Shown in pieces: positions 44,453 through 54,017 of a DNA stretch of 64,000 nt (position 1 is its first letter; each line of letters starts with the position of its first letter). The stretch is from Pythium myriotylum (Eukaryota > Oomycota > Peronosporomycetes > Pythiales > Pythiaceae), in contig JALJCQ010000012.1 in the NCBI GenBank assembly GCA_023091665.1, positions 2,914,001 to 2,978,000 of the forward strand. Reading direction: 5' to 3'. A program made the translations under genes and the position numbers. The notes beneath the pieces were generated by a model that worked only from the letters and a program-made list of their open reading frames with translations, did not search any database and had not been told where the DNA came from.

Positions 44453-44638
44453 CTCAGTTCTATATCTTACAAGCGAAGTATTCTCATAGGCGACGGCCTT
44501 CTATTCAAGAATTATTGTTTCATTATAGTGACATTCAATACATTTGTGTCGACGGGTCTTTTAGGGTTAGGTTGAAAAGCTCTCTATTCAGGCGGTTTTG
44601 AAGACAGGTGGTATTCGCTTGTAAGATGTAGAACTGAG
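44453..44638. mobile_element. MITE, Tc1/mariner type (186 bp), in Tc1 transposase
   Basis: The 25-bp inverted ends (44453-44477 and 44614-44638, starting CTCAGTTCTA) have one mismatch. TA flanks at 44451-44452 and 44639-44640. Excision in silico restores HIREGTIWGRVVISDE. Confidence 0.93.
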
Positions 44639-44792
44639 TATCTGGGGTCGTGTCGTCATATCGGACGAGTATAAGTTCAATCTTGTCGGTCCGGACGGCT
44701 GCCAGTACGACACTGCGGCTCAAAATTCCAGAAACGAGAGAAAAAATGGGATAACTCTGCACCTAATGGGCCGTTTGGGATGTTGTTTTGAT

Positions 44793-45229
44793 GATAACCT
44801 TTTTTTGGGGTCCTCAGGGGCCAGACTCCCACTTAGGTCCCACCTCCGTTGTGGTAATATTACCACAGCAGCTTGTTTTCAATTTTGTCTAGAGAATGAT
44901 AAGTGCGTGAATACACGTAGCAACCGTGTCTATAAGGATCCAATATAGATTCACTAACGTGTGGCGCTACGTTCGCGCCGACACGCCGACGGCAAGCTTC
45001 GTCTCACTCCGGCAGGCGACCTGCGGCGCGGACCCCGGGTTGCTACGGGGCGCTGCGCGCCCTTTGCAATACCCCCCCCCCCCCCCCCCCCCCCCCCGCT
45101 GCCTTCGGTCGTACTGCCTCATGATCACACTAGGGTAATGCGTTTACCTTTCAAACGAGATGTAATATATCACTAATTTAGTACAGCTTCCACCCGGGGG
45201 CCCTTGGGGACCCAAAATGGAAATTACCT
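44793..45229. mobile_element. Non-autonomous hAT-like insert (437 bp) in the TIR of the 4-kb element
   Basis: A perfect 8-bp duplication GTTTTGAT flanks it (44785-44792 and 45230-45237), and the other arm of the host TIR shows the empty site. Ends are weakly inverted (CCTTTTTTTGGGGTCCTC against complement TTTTGGGTCCCC). It holds an 18-bp palindrome (44850-44867) and a 26-nt C run. Confidence 0.85.
45072..45097. repeat. C homopolymer, 26 nt
   Basis: Inside the small hAT-like insert. Confidence 0.95.
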
Positions 45230-45463
45230 GTTTTGATATGATTTGTCAAAAATAGAGATCAATCCGTGGTTTATGCTATTGTGGAATTCGACTTATTTGT
45301 CCAAATGAATAGCAAATCTGGCAGATTTAGAGCTTCAAATTGCGTATATAACCCTCAACAAACGTATAAATACGCGAAGTTACCCCTGTTAGTTTGATAA
45401 CTGCATTCTTGATCCCCGATTAACGCGTGGTGGTCTGCTTTCAAATCGGTTGGACGCAGATTT

Positions 45464-46340
45464 GTGCTTGTTGACCGCCAGAAAGCCGTTGCCCATTCTG
45501 CCAGAACAATACTCCAAATCATCCACCGGCAGATTTATATGCTCTGCAGACTCACAGTTAAGGTAGGCGAGATTGGGAAGACCAGCCGCACCACTATTCC
45601 TAATCCGGAGCGACTTTTCGAGTGGAATAAGGGCACCCCTTTTGCTTCTCTCGTTGCTCTAGTTGAGGAGATGGTCCAGCGGATCATCGCCCGGTACACG
45701 CCGCGCACCGAGAGGGTCGACACAGCCGTGTACTTGCGGCCCGCCACGACCGCAGCTCAGAAAGACTTCGTGGCGCTGACTACGGCGAACATCCACGCCA
45801 GCGTCGCCACAGCGCAAGCCAACCACGGGCGGCGGAAAAATCAGATAGGCCCCTTCGTATGCGATCTCTTCGTGTTTGTCGTCAAGGAGCAGGTCGTGAT
45901 GACCGGGATCCGGCGCGTGACGCGCTCGCGTGTTCATGCAGCTGCAGATGCGGTGGAAGGATTTTTGCAGGCCCGGCCGGACGTCCAGCTGGGCGAGATC
46001 GCCCGCACGCATCTCGTGTTCACCAACGCTCGCCAGCCAGAAGACACCCCAGTCGCGCTCCCCGACTCAGCCACTTTCCGGCAGATGCAACACATCGACA
46101 CCATATAGAACACAGATCGCGAACGCGAGCAGGAGGGAGACCCGTTCAAAACCATCAACGTTAAGATCAACGGCTCGAGCGAATTGCGGCTCACGATCGA
46201 CGTTTGTGAGCTGCGCGCCGCTCTTAGCCTACCCAACTACAACTATCTTGCGCGGGGCTTTTTTTTTGCACCTTTGTCCCGCCGCCGCCTCCGGCTGAGG
46301 ACATCGAAGACGTGGACCATTTGAGTGTTGTGGAGTAGAA
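45464..46340 (+). pseudogene. Unidentified protein carried by the 4-kb TIR element
   Basis: The open frame 45464-46108 encodes about 214 residues. Its core looks globular: EEMVQRIIARYTPRTERV, then AAQKDFVALTTANIHASV, DLFVFVVKEQ, a basic stretch GIRRVTRSRVHAAADAV and HLVFTNARQPEDTPV. After a TAG (46106-46108) the same frame goes on (FKTINVKINGSSELRL...), and a later frame change near 46265 leads to a proline run and an acidic end (EDIEDVDHLSVVE) stopping at 46338-46340. I do not recognise a named domain. The acidic tail and basic middle suggest a nucleic-acid or chromatin role, which is only inference. Confidence 0.5.
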
Positions 46341-46358
46341 CGGAAGGATAAATCAATA

Positions 46359-47144
46359 GGGGGTTTTAGAGTTGGATTTTGACAGCGTGGTTTTCGTGTC
46401 ATTTCTTGCAAGAAAAGACTCCAAGAAAAGAACCTCGGGATGTGCTTTTCTTGAGCGCGATTTCTTGCCAGCGAGAAATAACTTTCTTTCCTCCTCAAAA
46501 TGATAGATCTTATTTGGTAGGTATGTAAATTATACGAGTGGTTTCCTTTCGCAACCCTTGCAGATCGCCCTCCCTCAGCAAACAAGCGTCATCTCGGCGG
46601 CAACCGAAGCTATTGACGGCGTTAGCAGCATGGCGCGCGCACAGCGCAAACCCGATACAGCAGAATCGACAATACAGCTCCCCCAACTTGTCCTCTCGAC
46701 CACCTCCTTCAATCTCGTTGAGCATCGACAGCTCGCCGTGAAACTCTTTCCTCTCCGATGGCGGGATCCCTGAGGCACGAACAACGACAGTAGTCGCATT
46801 GATGAGAGCAGGGCTGCACATCGCACGCCTCTTACTTATCAGGTCAGCAGCCGCTGTCTCCGAGTTCGACGTTGCCGTGTGCCTCGCGCGTTGGCGGCAA
46901 GACGTCGTTGCTGGTTGCTTCTGTTTGAGTTCGCGGAGTATGATTTTGCTGGGCAGGCTGTCCAAAAGTGATCCATGGATTCATAGAGAATTGGAACCGA
47001 TCGAGGGGAGTCAACTTTTGGTGTGCCTCTAGTTCACGATTTTCTTGCCCTTCAAACTGAAACAAAGGAGCCGGTTTCTCGAGTGATTTCTAGTGTGATT
47101 TTTCGCAAAAAATTCTGTTGAAAAATTGCAACTCTGAACCCCCC
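46359..47144. mobile_element. TIR element, 786 bp, no recognised gene
   Basis: Ends GGGGGTTTTAGAGTT and (complement) GGGGGGTTCAGAGTT are imperfect inverted repeats. TA flanks at 46357-46358 and 47145-47146. A minus-strand open frame (46510-46965) has no recognised motif. Confidence 0.7.
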
Positions 47145-47221
47145 TAATATGTTTTTCGATTCACACAGTAGAGCACTTTCGGAACGACCGTTCTTCAGTT
47201 CCAGTTCGATCTTCCGTCAAA

Positions 47222-47889
47222 TTGACAAAAGTGGGTATGCTAATTTCTTTGGAATGCCAAAAGTTGAAGATGAAGAAGTGGCTGTCGTCGAGAAAAACCA
47301 GGCGTTTTCTCGAACACATTCTATCTTCACGAAGCACGGCGATGGAGGGCACGAACGGAGCCGGCAAGCACTTCTCGTGCGCGGACGATGTTCTCCTCCT
47401 CAAGGAGGCGAACTTCCAGGAGCCCTGGGCTGCGCCAAAGGAACTGGAGGCTTGGGATAATATCGCGCAACGTCTCCGTAGTGCATCTCCCTCTTTTCCG
47501 CAAGACAAAGACGCCAAAGCTTTGAGACTCCCTTTGCGTTGCTGCTGCGGAAGCATCGTGACAACACTAAGCAACCAGTGCGACGATCTGGACGGGCGGA
47601 GGACTTTCTCGAGCGTGAGCAACTCCTCGAGGACGTGGACGCAAAGCTGCGCGACTTCCAGGCAGTTAGAAGCGAAGAGAAAACGCACAAAGAGACCGAG
47701 AGGCGTAAGCGAGAGTCCGCTGGTGCGGCTGTTCCCCGGGCAGCGATCGGCCAGCTCGAAAGTGCCTTCTCCAAGGCCTCCATCAGCGATGCGAGTGAGA
47801 GTGACACACACAGACCGTCCCGGGTGGAGACCCCCTGCCACGTCATGCAGTGGCGACGCTTATGGCCACTGAAGAATGGGCGCTGGTAG
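47222..47889 (+). pseudogene. Myb/SANT-like protein, frameshifted
   Basis: The first frame contains DDVLLLKEANFQEPWAAP and EAWDNIAQRLRSAS, the two tryptophan-bearing helices of a Myb/SANT-like domain (about 47375-47490). After a one-base change near 47525 the second frame continues with LLRKHRDNTKQPVRRSG, a helix EREQLLEDVDAKLRDFQ and a basic region. It would assist a Harbinger transposase. The 3' end overlaps the minus-strand transposase remnant by about 100 bases. Confidence 0.7.
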
Positions 47890-48190
47890 TCGATTACGAA
47901 CCCTTCCATCGTCCCTGGAGCTGGCCTTGCGATGTGGTCTTTTGTTCCATCGATGAAAGCAAAGCAGCCGCTAATTGGCGCACCATGACGTCTCACCGCC
48001 GCACAGTAGAGCTCGATTCTGTCGCGCAGGAGGTTGGTGTGGAACTTAAGGCGGTCAGCGTGCCTGCTGATGACGTGGATGACCGTCGTCCAGAAGATCT
48101 TACTCAGAGAAGACCGAGATCGCCAGAATTCCGACTCGATAAGATACCATCGGCATGGCTCAGCCGTCCTTGCCGCGAGCCATTAAAAAT
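47785..48190 (-). pseudogene. Harbinger transposase, internal fragment
   Basis: On the minus strand the reading LSKIFWTTVIHVISRHADRL continues to LLRDRIELYCAAVRRHGAPI and then CFAFIDGTKDHIARP (first catalytic Asp), followed by FFSGHKRRHCMTWQGV and a glycine-poor end. This is the typical central block of oomycete-like Harbinger transposases. The second Asp, the Glu and the C-terminal half are missing, so the enzyme is dead. Confidence 0.8.
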
Positions 48191-48309
48191 CTGAAGATAG
48201 AGGAGACCGAAAGACTGAAAAACCATCTGTCGAGATCGTTTTTCGCGGGCCTAGACTAAGCGTGAAGATCGAACTGGAACTGAAGAATGGTCGTTCCGAA
48301 AGTGCTCTA

Positions 48310-48558
48310 GTCACCGTCTAGCTCGCTCTGCTCTTGCGTAGCCGTCCATGTAGCCGCAATGACCAAATAGATTCGCACCTACCACATCCGAATGAATGCA
48401 TTCACGCATAACGACAAATCAGTGATCAACACTCTAGTTTCTAATACTTTCACTCTCAAATTTGGAAATTGTATGCCTTTTGTTTCACGAATTTTGAGCG
48501 GACGCTCAGACAAGTCCTTGAATGGGGGTGCCTCGAACACTTGAATTCACTATTGTTA
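48310..48558. other. Remainder of the 4-kb element, no gene seen
   Basis: AT-rich non-coding DNA up to the right inverted repeat (48559-48680). Confidence 0.6.
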
Positions 48559-48989
48559 GCATAAACCACGGAATGATCTCGATTTTTGACAAATCATATC
48601 AAAACATCATCCCAAACGGCCCATTAGATGCAGAATTATCCCTTTTTTTTTTCTTGTTTCTGGAATTTTGAGCCGCAGTATATTGGCACGACAAGCGGCT
48701 GCCCGAGGAAATGTACTCGAAGCGGGTGGCCGGTGGGGGCTCTGCCTGTGGTGGGAGCGATGGCACTGACTAGTGTGAGTGATCTGAAGTAGTGATGTTT
48801 GTGTTGAGGTTTACGAGGTTCTCAATCTCGGCCAAATTTGGCAGTTAGGTTGAGGATTTCTTCAGTTCATAACCTCACAATTCCATTCATTATAGTCATT
48901 TGGCAGATAGTGAAATCAAGTGAAGGAATTTCCCGCCCTTGGGGAGCGACAGATCCTCGCTGATAACTTCATTTGAAAACACGAGTGGA

Positions 48990-51143
48990 CTCCACCACGT
49001 CCCACGGACGAACTAGAGCTGGCGCGACTCATCAAAGCTGCGCCATCGCACCTGAACCTGTTCCGTCTTCCTAGGCAGCACAAACCAGAATATTGGGTCT
49101 TCATTATGCTCATCGCACGCGACGGTATCGCCAATCCGACCATCTCTGCTCATGCGCGCGCAACATGGTGTCTCACGAGCACAGAAGAGAGCGAAACTCA
49201 CCGACGCCGACCAGTCCAACTTCGACAAGCTTGTCGCCTTGTGGGTGGCTTCTAGTATGCGTCCGATTAGCATCGTGGATGACCGTGGGTTAAGGAGCTG
49301 CATGAACTTTCTTGCACGAGTCTTTGGAGTAGACTTCAAGATGCCAAAACGAGGAGAAGTTCGAACCTTGATCTCGGAGATGTCCCACGACTTGCGTGAT
49401 CGCATTCGGAAGCGGATTGAAGACTCGTGCGATATGTTTTCGATCACCACGGATCTTTGGACAGATCGTGGACTTAGAAGCTACATCGCTGTGATTTTGC
49501 ACTACACAGGTGAAGAGTTCTACGTCCACAATTAGGTTCTCGGTGTCAGGCACTTTCCTGGTATGCATGACAACATACAAATTACTTCGGCAATTAAGGA
49601 GATCCTTCACTTCTGGGGAATCAAACCAGAAAAATGCGTGAGGTTGCTGCGCGATGGCGCAGAAAACATGGTCAAGGCTGCGAAAAACTTGCAGATAACT
49701 GACTTGCACTGTGTCGCTCACGCATTGCACCTGGCTGTTGGAGGCGTCATGGTTCGTAAGCCCAAGCGTCGGCAAAAACCAGACGAGCTGGTCATGGACA
49801 TTCCGGTCGAGATCGCTATCAGCGGCGGCGAGGAAGTGGTGGCCTCAAACCCAGAGGCGGTGGAAAACATTGAGCGAATGCGCGAAGAGGCGTGCGATGA
49901 AGTCGATGATTTTGTAGATCGAAACACCACAGTGAACCGCACAGCCCTCGATAAGGTCCGAGATATTGTAGCGACTTTTCAAGCGGTTGCGGTGTACTTT
50001 CACCGCTCATCGAAGGCAAATAATTGCCTGTTTGAGATCCAGCGTGACTCATTAAATGTTCCAAAAGGTGAGGAGCTTGAACTCATTCTCGATTGTCCAA
50101 CCAGATGGAATAGTACGTGGGAGCTACTCTATCGGTTTGTTCAGTTGAAGCCTTATCTCAAGTAATTCTACAAACGACTGGAGAGAGAAGTTGGCAAAAA
50201 GGAGTTTGCGGATCACAAGACTATTCCGCGCATACCAAAAGAGCACTGGTTTGCTGCCAACTGTCTAAGAGCGCTCCTTAGTATTTTTGCTGCTGTGTCG
50301 ACAAAACTCTGTGGTGAAGAATATCCGACTCTGATTCTCGTGATGCCGTGTCTAAGGATCATCAAACAGCAGCTCACCGATCCAAATATTTTCGATGAAG
50401 TTGTAAGAGATACAGGTGATAAAGCGAACGGGAGTGTCATCAGCCTTATGCATGGAGTTCGACTATCCCTGTTGGAGCTTTTCAAGTCCGATTTCGCTCT
50501 CTCGACTACGAGTACTCATGGATTTCACTGTTAGACCCGCGGCAGACACGATTGAAGCACTTTCAAGCAGCTGAAAGCCAATTTGCCCAAAGCAAACTTG
50601 TCGACGCCGTGGTCGAGATATCAGCACCGTGTGAGAACTCAGAGAGTGTTTTTTGTTGCGTCACCCATTCCAACAACCCGCCGCATTGCGTCCACTCCAG
50701 TGAAGGCGATGAACGAATTGAACAGACTGCTGTATGAGAGTGGTGATGACGAAGATGTGCTTGGAGGAGCAGATGAGGATATGAATTGTGAGGTTGTTCT
50801 TCGTGAGGAATGCGAAGAGGAGGTGCGGCGCTACTTCGAATTCACCACGAAAGAGGTAAGCAAAGCGGGGAGCCTGGCGAGAAAGGCGACACCACCTCTG
50901 CTTTGGTGGAGGAAAGATGCTCACATGTTCCCGAGGATGAAGAAACTCGCGCAAAAATGGCTAGGATGTGTAGCTACAACGGTGCCTTCCGAGCGGGCTT
51001 TTTCCGACAGTGGTAACGTGGTTACTGCAAAGCGCTGCCGACTCAAGCCATCGTATCTACAGGACTTGATGTTCCTAACTCAAAACTACACTGTCGAGAG
51101 TGAGAGCGATGAGGAAGTTGGGATGATTCCGGCAATGATTTAG
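48990..51143 (+). pseudogene. hAT-2 transposase (two in-frame stops and frame changes)
   Basis: A BED-like N-terminal segment (HLNLFRLPRQHKPEYW, near 49040) precedes the catalytic region: SITTDLWTDRGLRSY (first Asp, near 49450), RLLRDGAENMVKAAKN (second Asp, near 49655) and DLHCVAHALHLAV near 49703. The C-terminal half has CPTRWNSTWELLYR (near 50098), LLDPRQTRLKHF (near 50530) and the dimerisation block CVATTVPSERAFSDSGN near 50970. A TAG (49533-49535) and a TAA (50163-50165) lie in the main frame; frame shifts occur near 50515 and 50640. All hAT landmarks are present, so it decayed from a full-length gene. Confidence 0.88.
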
Positions 51144-52235
51144 AAACTGATTCAGTGAATGATTGATGTTGCAGGCGCTCGCTGCAAATATATTGTTTCA
51201 CATTGTGGATGAAAGAAATGAAAGAAGGGAAAAGTCGTTGAGCGAAGGGAAAAGTCGTTGAGCTTTCATTTGAGAGTTGACATTTGCCACACTGTGTGTG
51301 ACAGTACCGCTGCTCTCCGCCCACGGTACATTAGGCTTCTCGAGCACCATCGGAAAAGAGCGGGCATTTCTTTGCGCGAGGCGGCGCCTTGTGCCTTCCG
51401 TAAATACCAACAGTTCTGCGGCCGGTTCACGAAAAACGCTTGCTCCAGCTCAAGCTCGTTTTCAGCCGACACGTTCTCATTCACGATGCTCGCGATGTGC
51501 GAGCTCGTTGCAACGCAGGCAAAGCAGCAGCTCACTCGTTGGGTGACACTAAGCCGTTCTCTTGCCTTCCGTCTCCAACGCGAGCTCTCCTCCTGTGCGA
51601 GCCCCCCCCCCCCCCCCCCCCAAGCGCCTAAAAGATCAGTTTATGGCGCGCTCTTCCTTCACGTGAGCTCACCAATTCGGACAATCTATTTCTAGAGGTG
51701 CTTGGTTTTGCTGCAGAGCGCGGTCGGGCACTGGCGCTCATTGAACAACTTTTCAATCAAAACTTTTTGCGACGCGTCATGTCTTTCATCACGTTGTTCT
51801 GCCTTTGTTTGCTGGTTTGGCCAACGAACGCGTCAATGTTGGTGGTTGTCTTCCGAACCCCTGACGGCAGAGAACATTAGTTGAGTGGCCACTGCAACAC
51901 ATGCGAACGACGCTAGCTCATTTTCGACACAAGTTAGACTGGACAAGGCGCAACATACATGGATCGTATCCGGAGCGATCACAGCTCCGCGCGCTTCGTG
52001 AGAATGCCCTCCATGATCGTGGATTCCTGGTCTCGGCGGGGTACGCAACCACAATCTCATGGCATCACTCATGCTTTTGCCGTGTCGTGCTGCTGGTTTG
52101 TCCATCAGCACACCCCCGCATATACCGATAAATTACTGGTTGATCTGTCAGGTTTGGAGAGGTTCTCAACCTCGGCAAACCAGAACCTGACCGTCAAGGT
52201 TTGCGTCCCACAGAACCCTAACCCCAACATCCCTG
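51144..52235. other. hAT-2 3' region, no gene recognised
   Basis: About 1.1 kb between the transposase and the right end. It holds a 21-nt C run and several open frames without motifs. Confidence 0.55.
51602..51622. repeat. C homopolymer, 21 nt
   Basis: Uninterrupted C run in the non-coding 3' part of hAT-2. Confidence 0.95.
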
Positions 52236-52842
52236 ATCTGAAGGTTAGAAGTACCAGGGAACGCTCTTAAGTCACTTGCTCCCGTTTTTGGCCAAGTTGA
52301 AAGAAGATTGGGGTGGAATGAGCCTGTGTTTCAGCAAGATGGGGCCAGTATTCATACTGCAAAGACCGTGAAGGGGTGGGTGGTGAACCAAGGGATCACT
52401 ACAATTGAGTGGCCGGCCAAGAGTCCAGATTTAAGCTTGATCGAGAATCTTTGGGGCGACTTAGCGCTCGACGTTTACCAGGGCGGCCGTCAGTTCCAAG
52501 ATAAGGAGTCTCTTGAGCGCCAGATCATGAAATCCTGGGCGTCTATCGAACGCAAACGACTCGAGACACTAATGAACAGCATGCCCGGTCGTCTCGCCGA
52601 CGTTCTCGCCCGCTAAGGTTGGAAGATCGACAAGTAACGTCGCCTAGGATATAATTTTGAGCACGATTTGTTGTACCCACTTTTGACATTTTTGTCGATC
52701 TCGTCAGGCTGATCGTTTTCAGCCAATCTGACAGCGGGAATCGACTCCCCGCGCCACTTCCCACGCCATGTCTTAATAGCGTCCCCAAACTCTTGGTGGA
52801 TGCCGAGATCCAGCAACTGTTATAGTTATGAACAGCACTGTA

Positions 52843-54017
52843 CGTTACATGCCAGCCCAATGTGTGAGTCAATAGTGAGTTGTGATTAATCTTCAGTTCC
52901 CGATACTTAGCACATGTAATGGAAGGGTCATTCTATCGAACTCGATGCGAGCACACATCTCCAAAGGGATCAAGACCAAGTTTCAGTCCCATTAGATCGG
53001 TTCTGGCACTGTGCATCGTTACAACCTACCCACATGTGATGAAGTGGGATCAAAAGCCTCCGTATGTAGAAAGCTAGCGACCTTTCTATTCCACTCTCGC
53101 TAAACTCCGACGAAGGGGTAGCGTCGGGTTTAGCATCCAGACAGTAAAAAAGCTTTACGCCCTCGCGTTATGTACCCTTTCGCAGCTCTTTGAAAGCCAG
53201 TGAAAAAGAGCCACTTCGGTCGGTCCAGAAGCGATCACCAGAAGACCAACAAGCACAGGAAAATCGGGGGTGAATATATTATATGAGTTAGAGAGCCTCG
53301 CCCAACTAACTATCAATATACTCGCAACTTCTCTCACTCTGGAGCGTAGTCACAGTAGACGCGGAAGTCTGGACCGCAGTTACAGGATATGGAACCTAAT
53401 TATATTGCCTAGAAGACTATGGTTCGCAGTCGCATCGGGAAAGGAGAGTATAGACTAGCAGTCTCACGTTATCGCACAGAATGATCGCTATGGGAAAAGC
53501 AAACACAAAGGTTTCTATCAGATCAACGCAAAATCCCCAGATACACGTCATTATTTGGCCTTCACAACCACACGCACAGTATCACAGGTCGCTTGATACC
53601 GTACTCCTTTCGACCAGCCGACGTGCTACAGGAATGGCCCATACTCCTTTGCCGCCCCACGACCACTAGACCTCTCTGCCACAACGCTGTTCGACAGAAA
53701 GTTTTGGTCTGCCTAAACAGCGCTTCGGGCAGAGAGGTCTGGTGAGACAGTGGGACAAGTCCTCTCAAACCGTTCAGTGTCTCGTTTATTTCATACGATT
53801 TGCCCATATGTCGTTTATGATTGCTCTCTAGGCCTTTTTCTCCCAGGATCAGAGGGATCAGTGTAGGAGTAATAAATATGAGTAGGTGAAGTAGCAAGAC
53901 AGTCACTGTCTCAATGCTCGGATCTGCTACCTCAGCGCCACTCGATGAAGGATCTTCCTTCGTTTCTTCATCTTCAGCTCCCTCTGATGTGGCGGGTATT
54001 GGGTCCGGTCACAACCC
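52843..54017. other. No gene recognised between Tc1 and MULE
   Basis: Open frames are short or without motifs on both strands. An imperfect hairpin lies at 53668-53740. Confidence 0.5.
53668..53740. repeat. Imperfect long hairpin, 73 nt
   Basis: Arms 53668-53680 and 53728-53740 (AGACCTCTCTGCC and exact complement) are followed inward by a second 7-bp match (CGCTGTT/AACAGCG) after a small internal loop. Confidence 0.85.

Larger units (their letters stand above)
47171..48307. mobile_element. PIF/Harbinger-derived element, internally deleted (1137 bp)
   Basis: Near-perfect ~45-bp inverted ends begin GAGCACTTTCGGAACGACC (47171) and end with the complement at 48307. The flanking dinucleotide is TA on both sides. 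It holds remnants of a Myb-like gene (plus) and a Harbinger transposase (minus). Confidence 0.85.
44708..48680. mobile_element. 4-kb TIR element inserted in the Tc1-like transposon
   Basis: Inverted ends of about 120 bp start near CACTGCGGCTCAAAATTCC (44711) and end with the complement at 48680. The left arm is split by a 437-bp insert. TA lies at 44706-44707 and 48681-48682; with one TA removed the Tc1 reading passes PDGCQY into WHDKR. It carries an unidentified gene (45464-46340) and two further insertions. The TA duplication suggests the Tc1/mariner or pogo superfamily, but no transposase of its own is left. Confidence 0.8.
48790..52235 (+). mobile_element. hAT-2: hAT DNA transposon
   Basis: A perfect 8-bp duplication ATCTGAAG flanks it (48782-48789 and 52236-52243). 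Ends are imperfect inverted repeats: left TAGTGATGTTTGTGTTGAGG, right (complement) CAGGGATGTTGGGGTTAGGG, the latter with the CAGGG start typical of hAT. An inner repeat GAGGTTCTCAA also recurs inverted near both ends. Length 3446 bp. The transposase is broken. Confidence 0.92.
44164..52616 (+). pseudogene. Tc1-like transposase in four pieces
   Basis: Piece 1 (44164-44452) has the second DNA-binding helix region (SALTVHRALHVTE) and ends at HIREGT. Piece 2 (44639-44707) supplies the first catalytic Asp in VVISDEYKFNLVGPDG. Piece 3 (48681-48781) reads WHDKRLPEEMYSKRVAGGGS. Piece 4 (52244-52616) has the second Asp in FQQDGASIH and the Glu in SPDLSLIENLW, 34 residues apart as in Tc1. The first join is exactly in frame after removal of the MITE and one TA. 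The region between GGGS and piece 4 is degraded, with a frame change near 52300. Confidence 0.88.
44164..52840 (+). mobile_element. Tc1-like DNA transposon, exploded by nested insertions
   Basis: Tc1 transposase pieces lie in order at 44164-44452, 44639-44707, 48681-48781 and 52244-52616, separated by a MITE, a 4-kb TIR element and hAT-2, each with its own target duplication. The right end is probably GAACAGCACTG at 52840, followed by TA. The left end and left inverted repeat were not found. Without the inserts about 1.1 kb of Tc1 remains. Confidence 0.8.

Noticed and set aside
44850..44867. TAATATTAC inside an 18-bp palindrome, matching the rolling-circle origin nonanucleotide of circular single-stranded DNA viruses
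   Set aside because: The nonamer is in the stem of a simple palindrome, not in a loop above a GC stem, and no Rep-like protein is nearby; it sits inside a small hAT-like insert.
51258..51695. Open frame in the 3' part of hAT-2
   Set aside because: It ends through a C homopolymer and has no recognisable motif or family resemblance.
52613..52872. Minus-strand open frames after the Tc1 transposase
   Set aside because: They are the antisense of the Tc1 3' end and inverted repeat; no motif.
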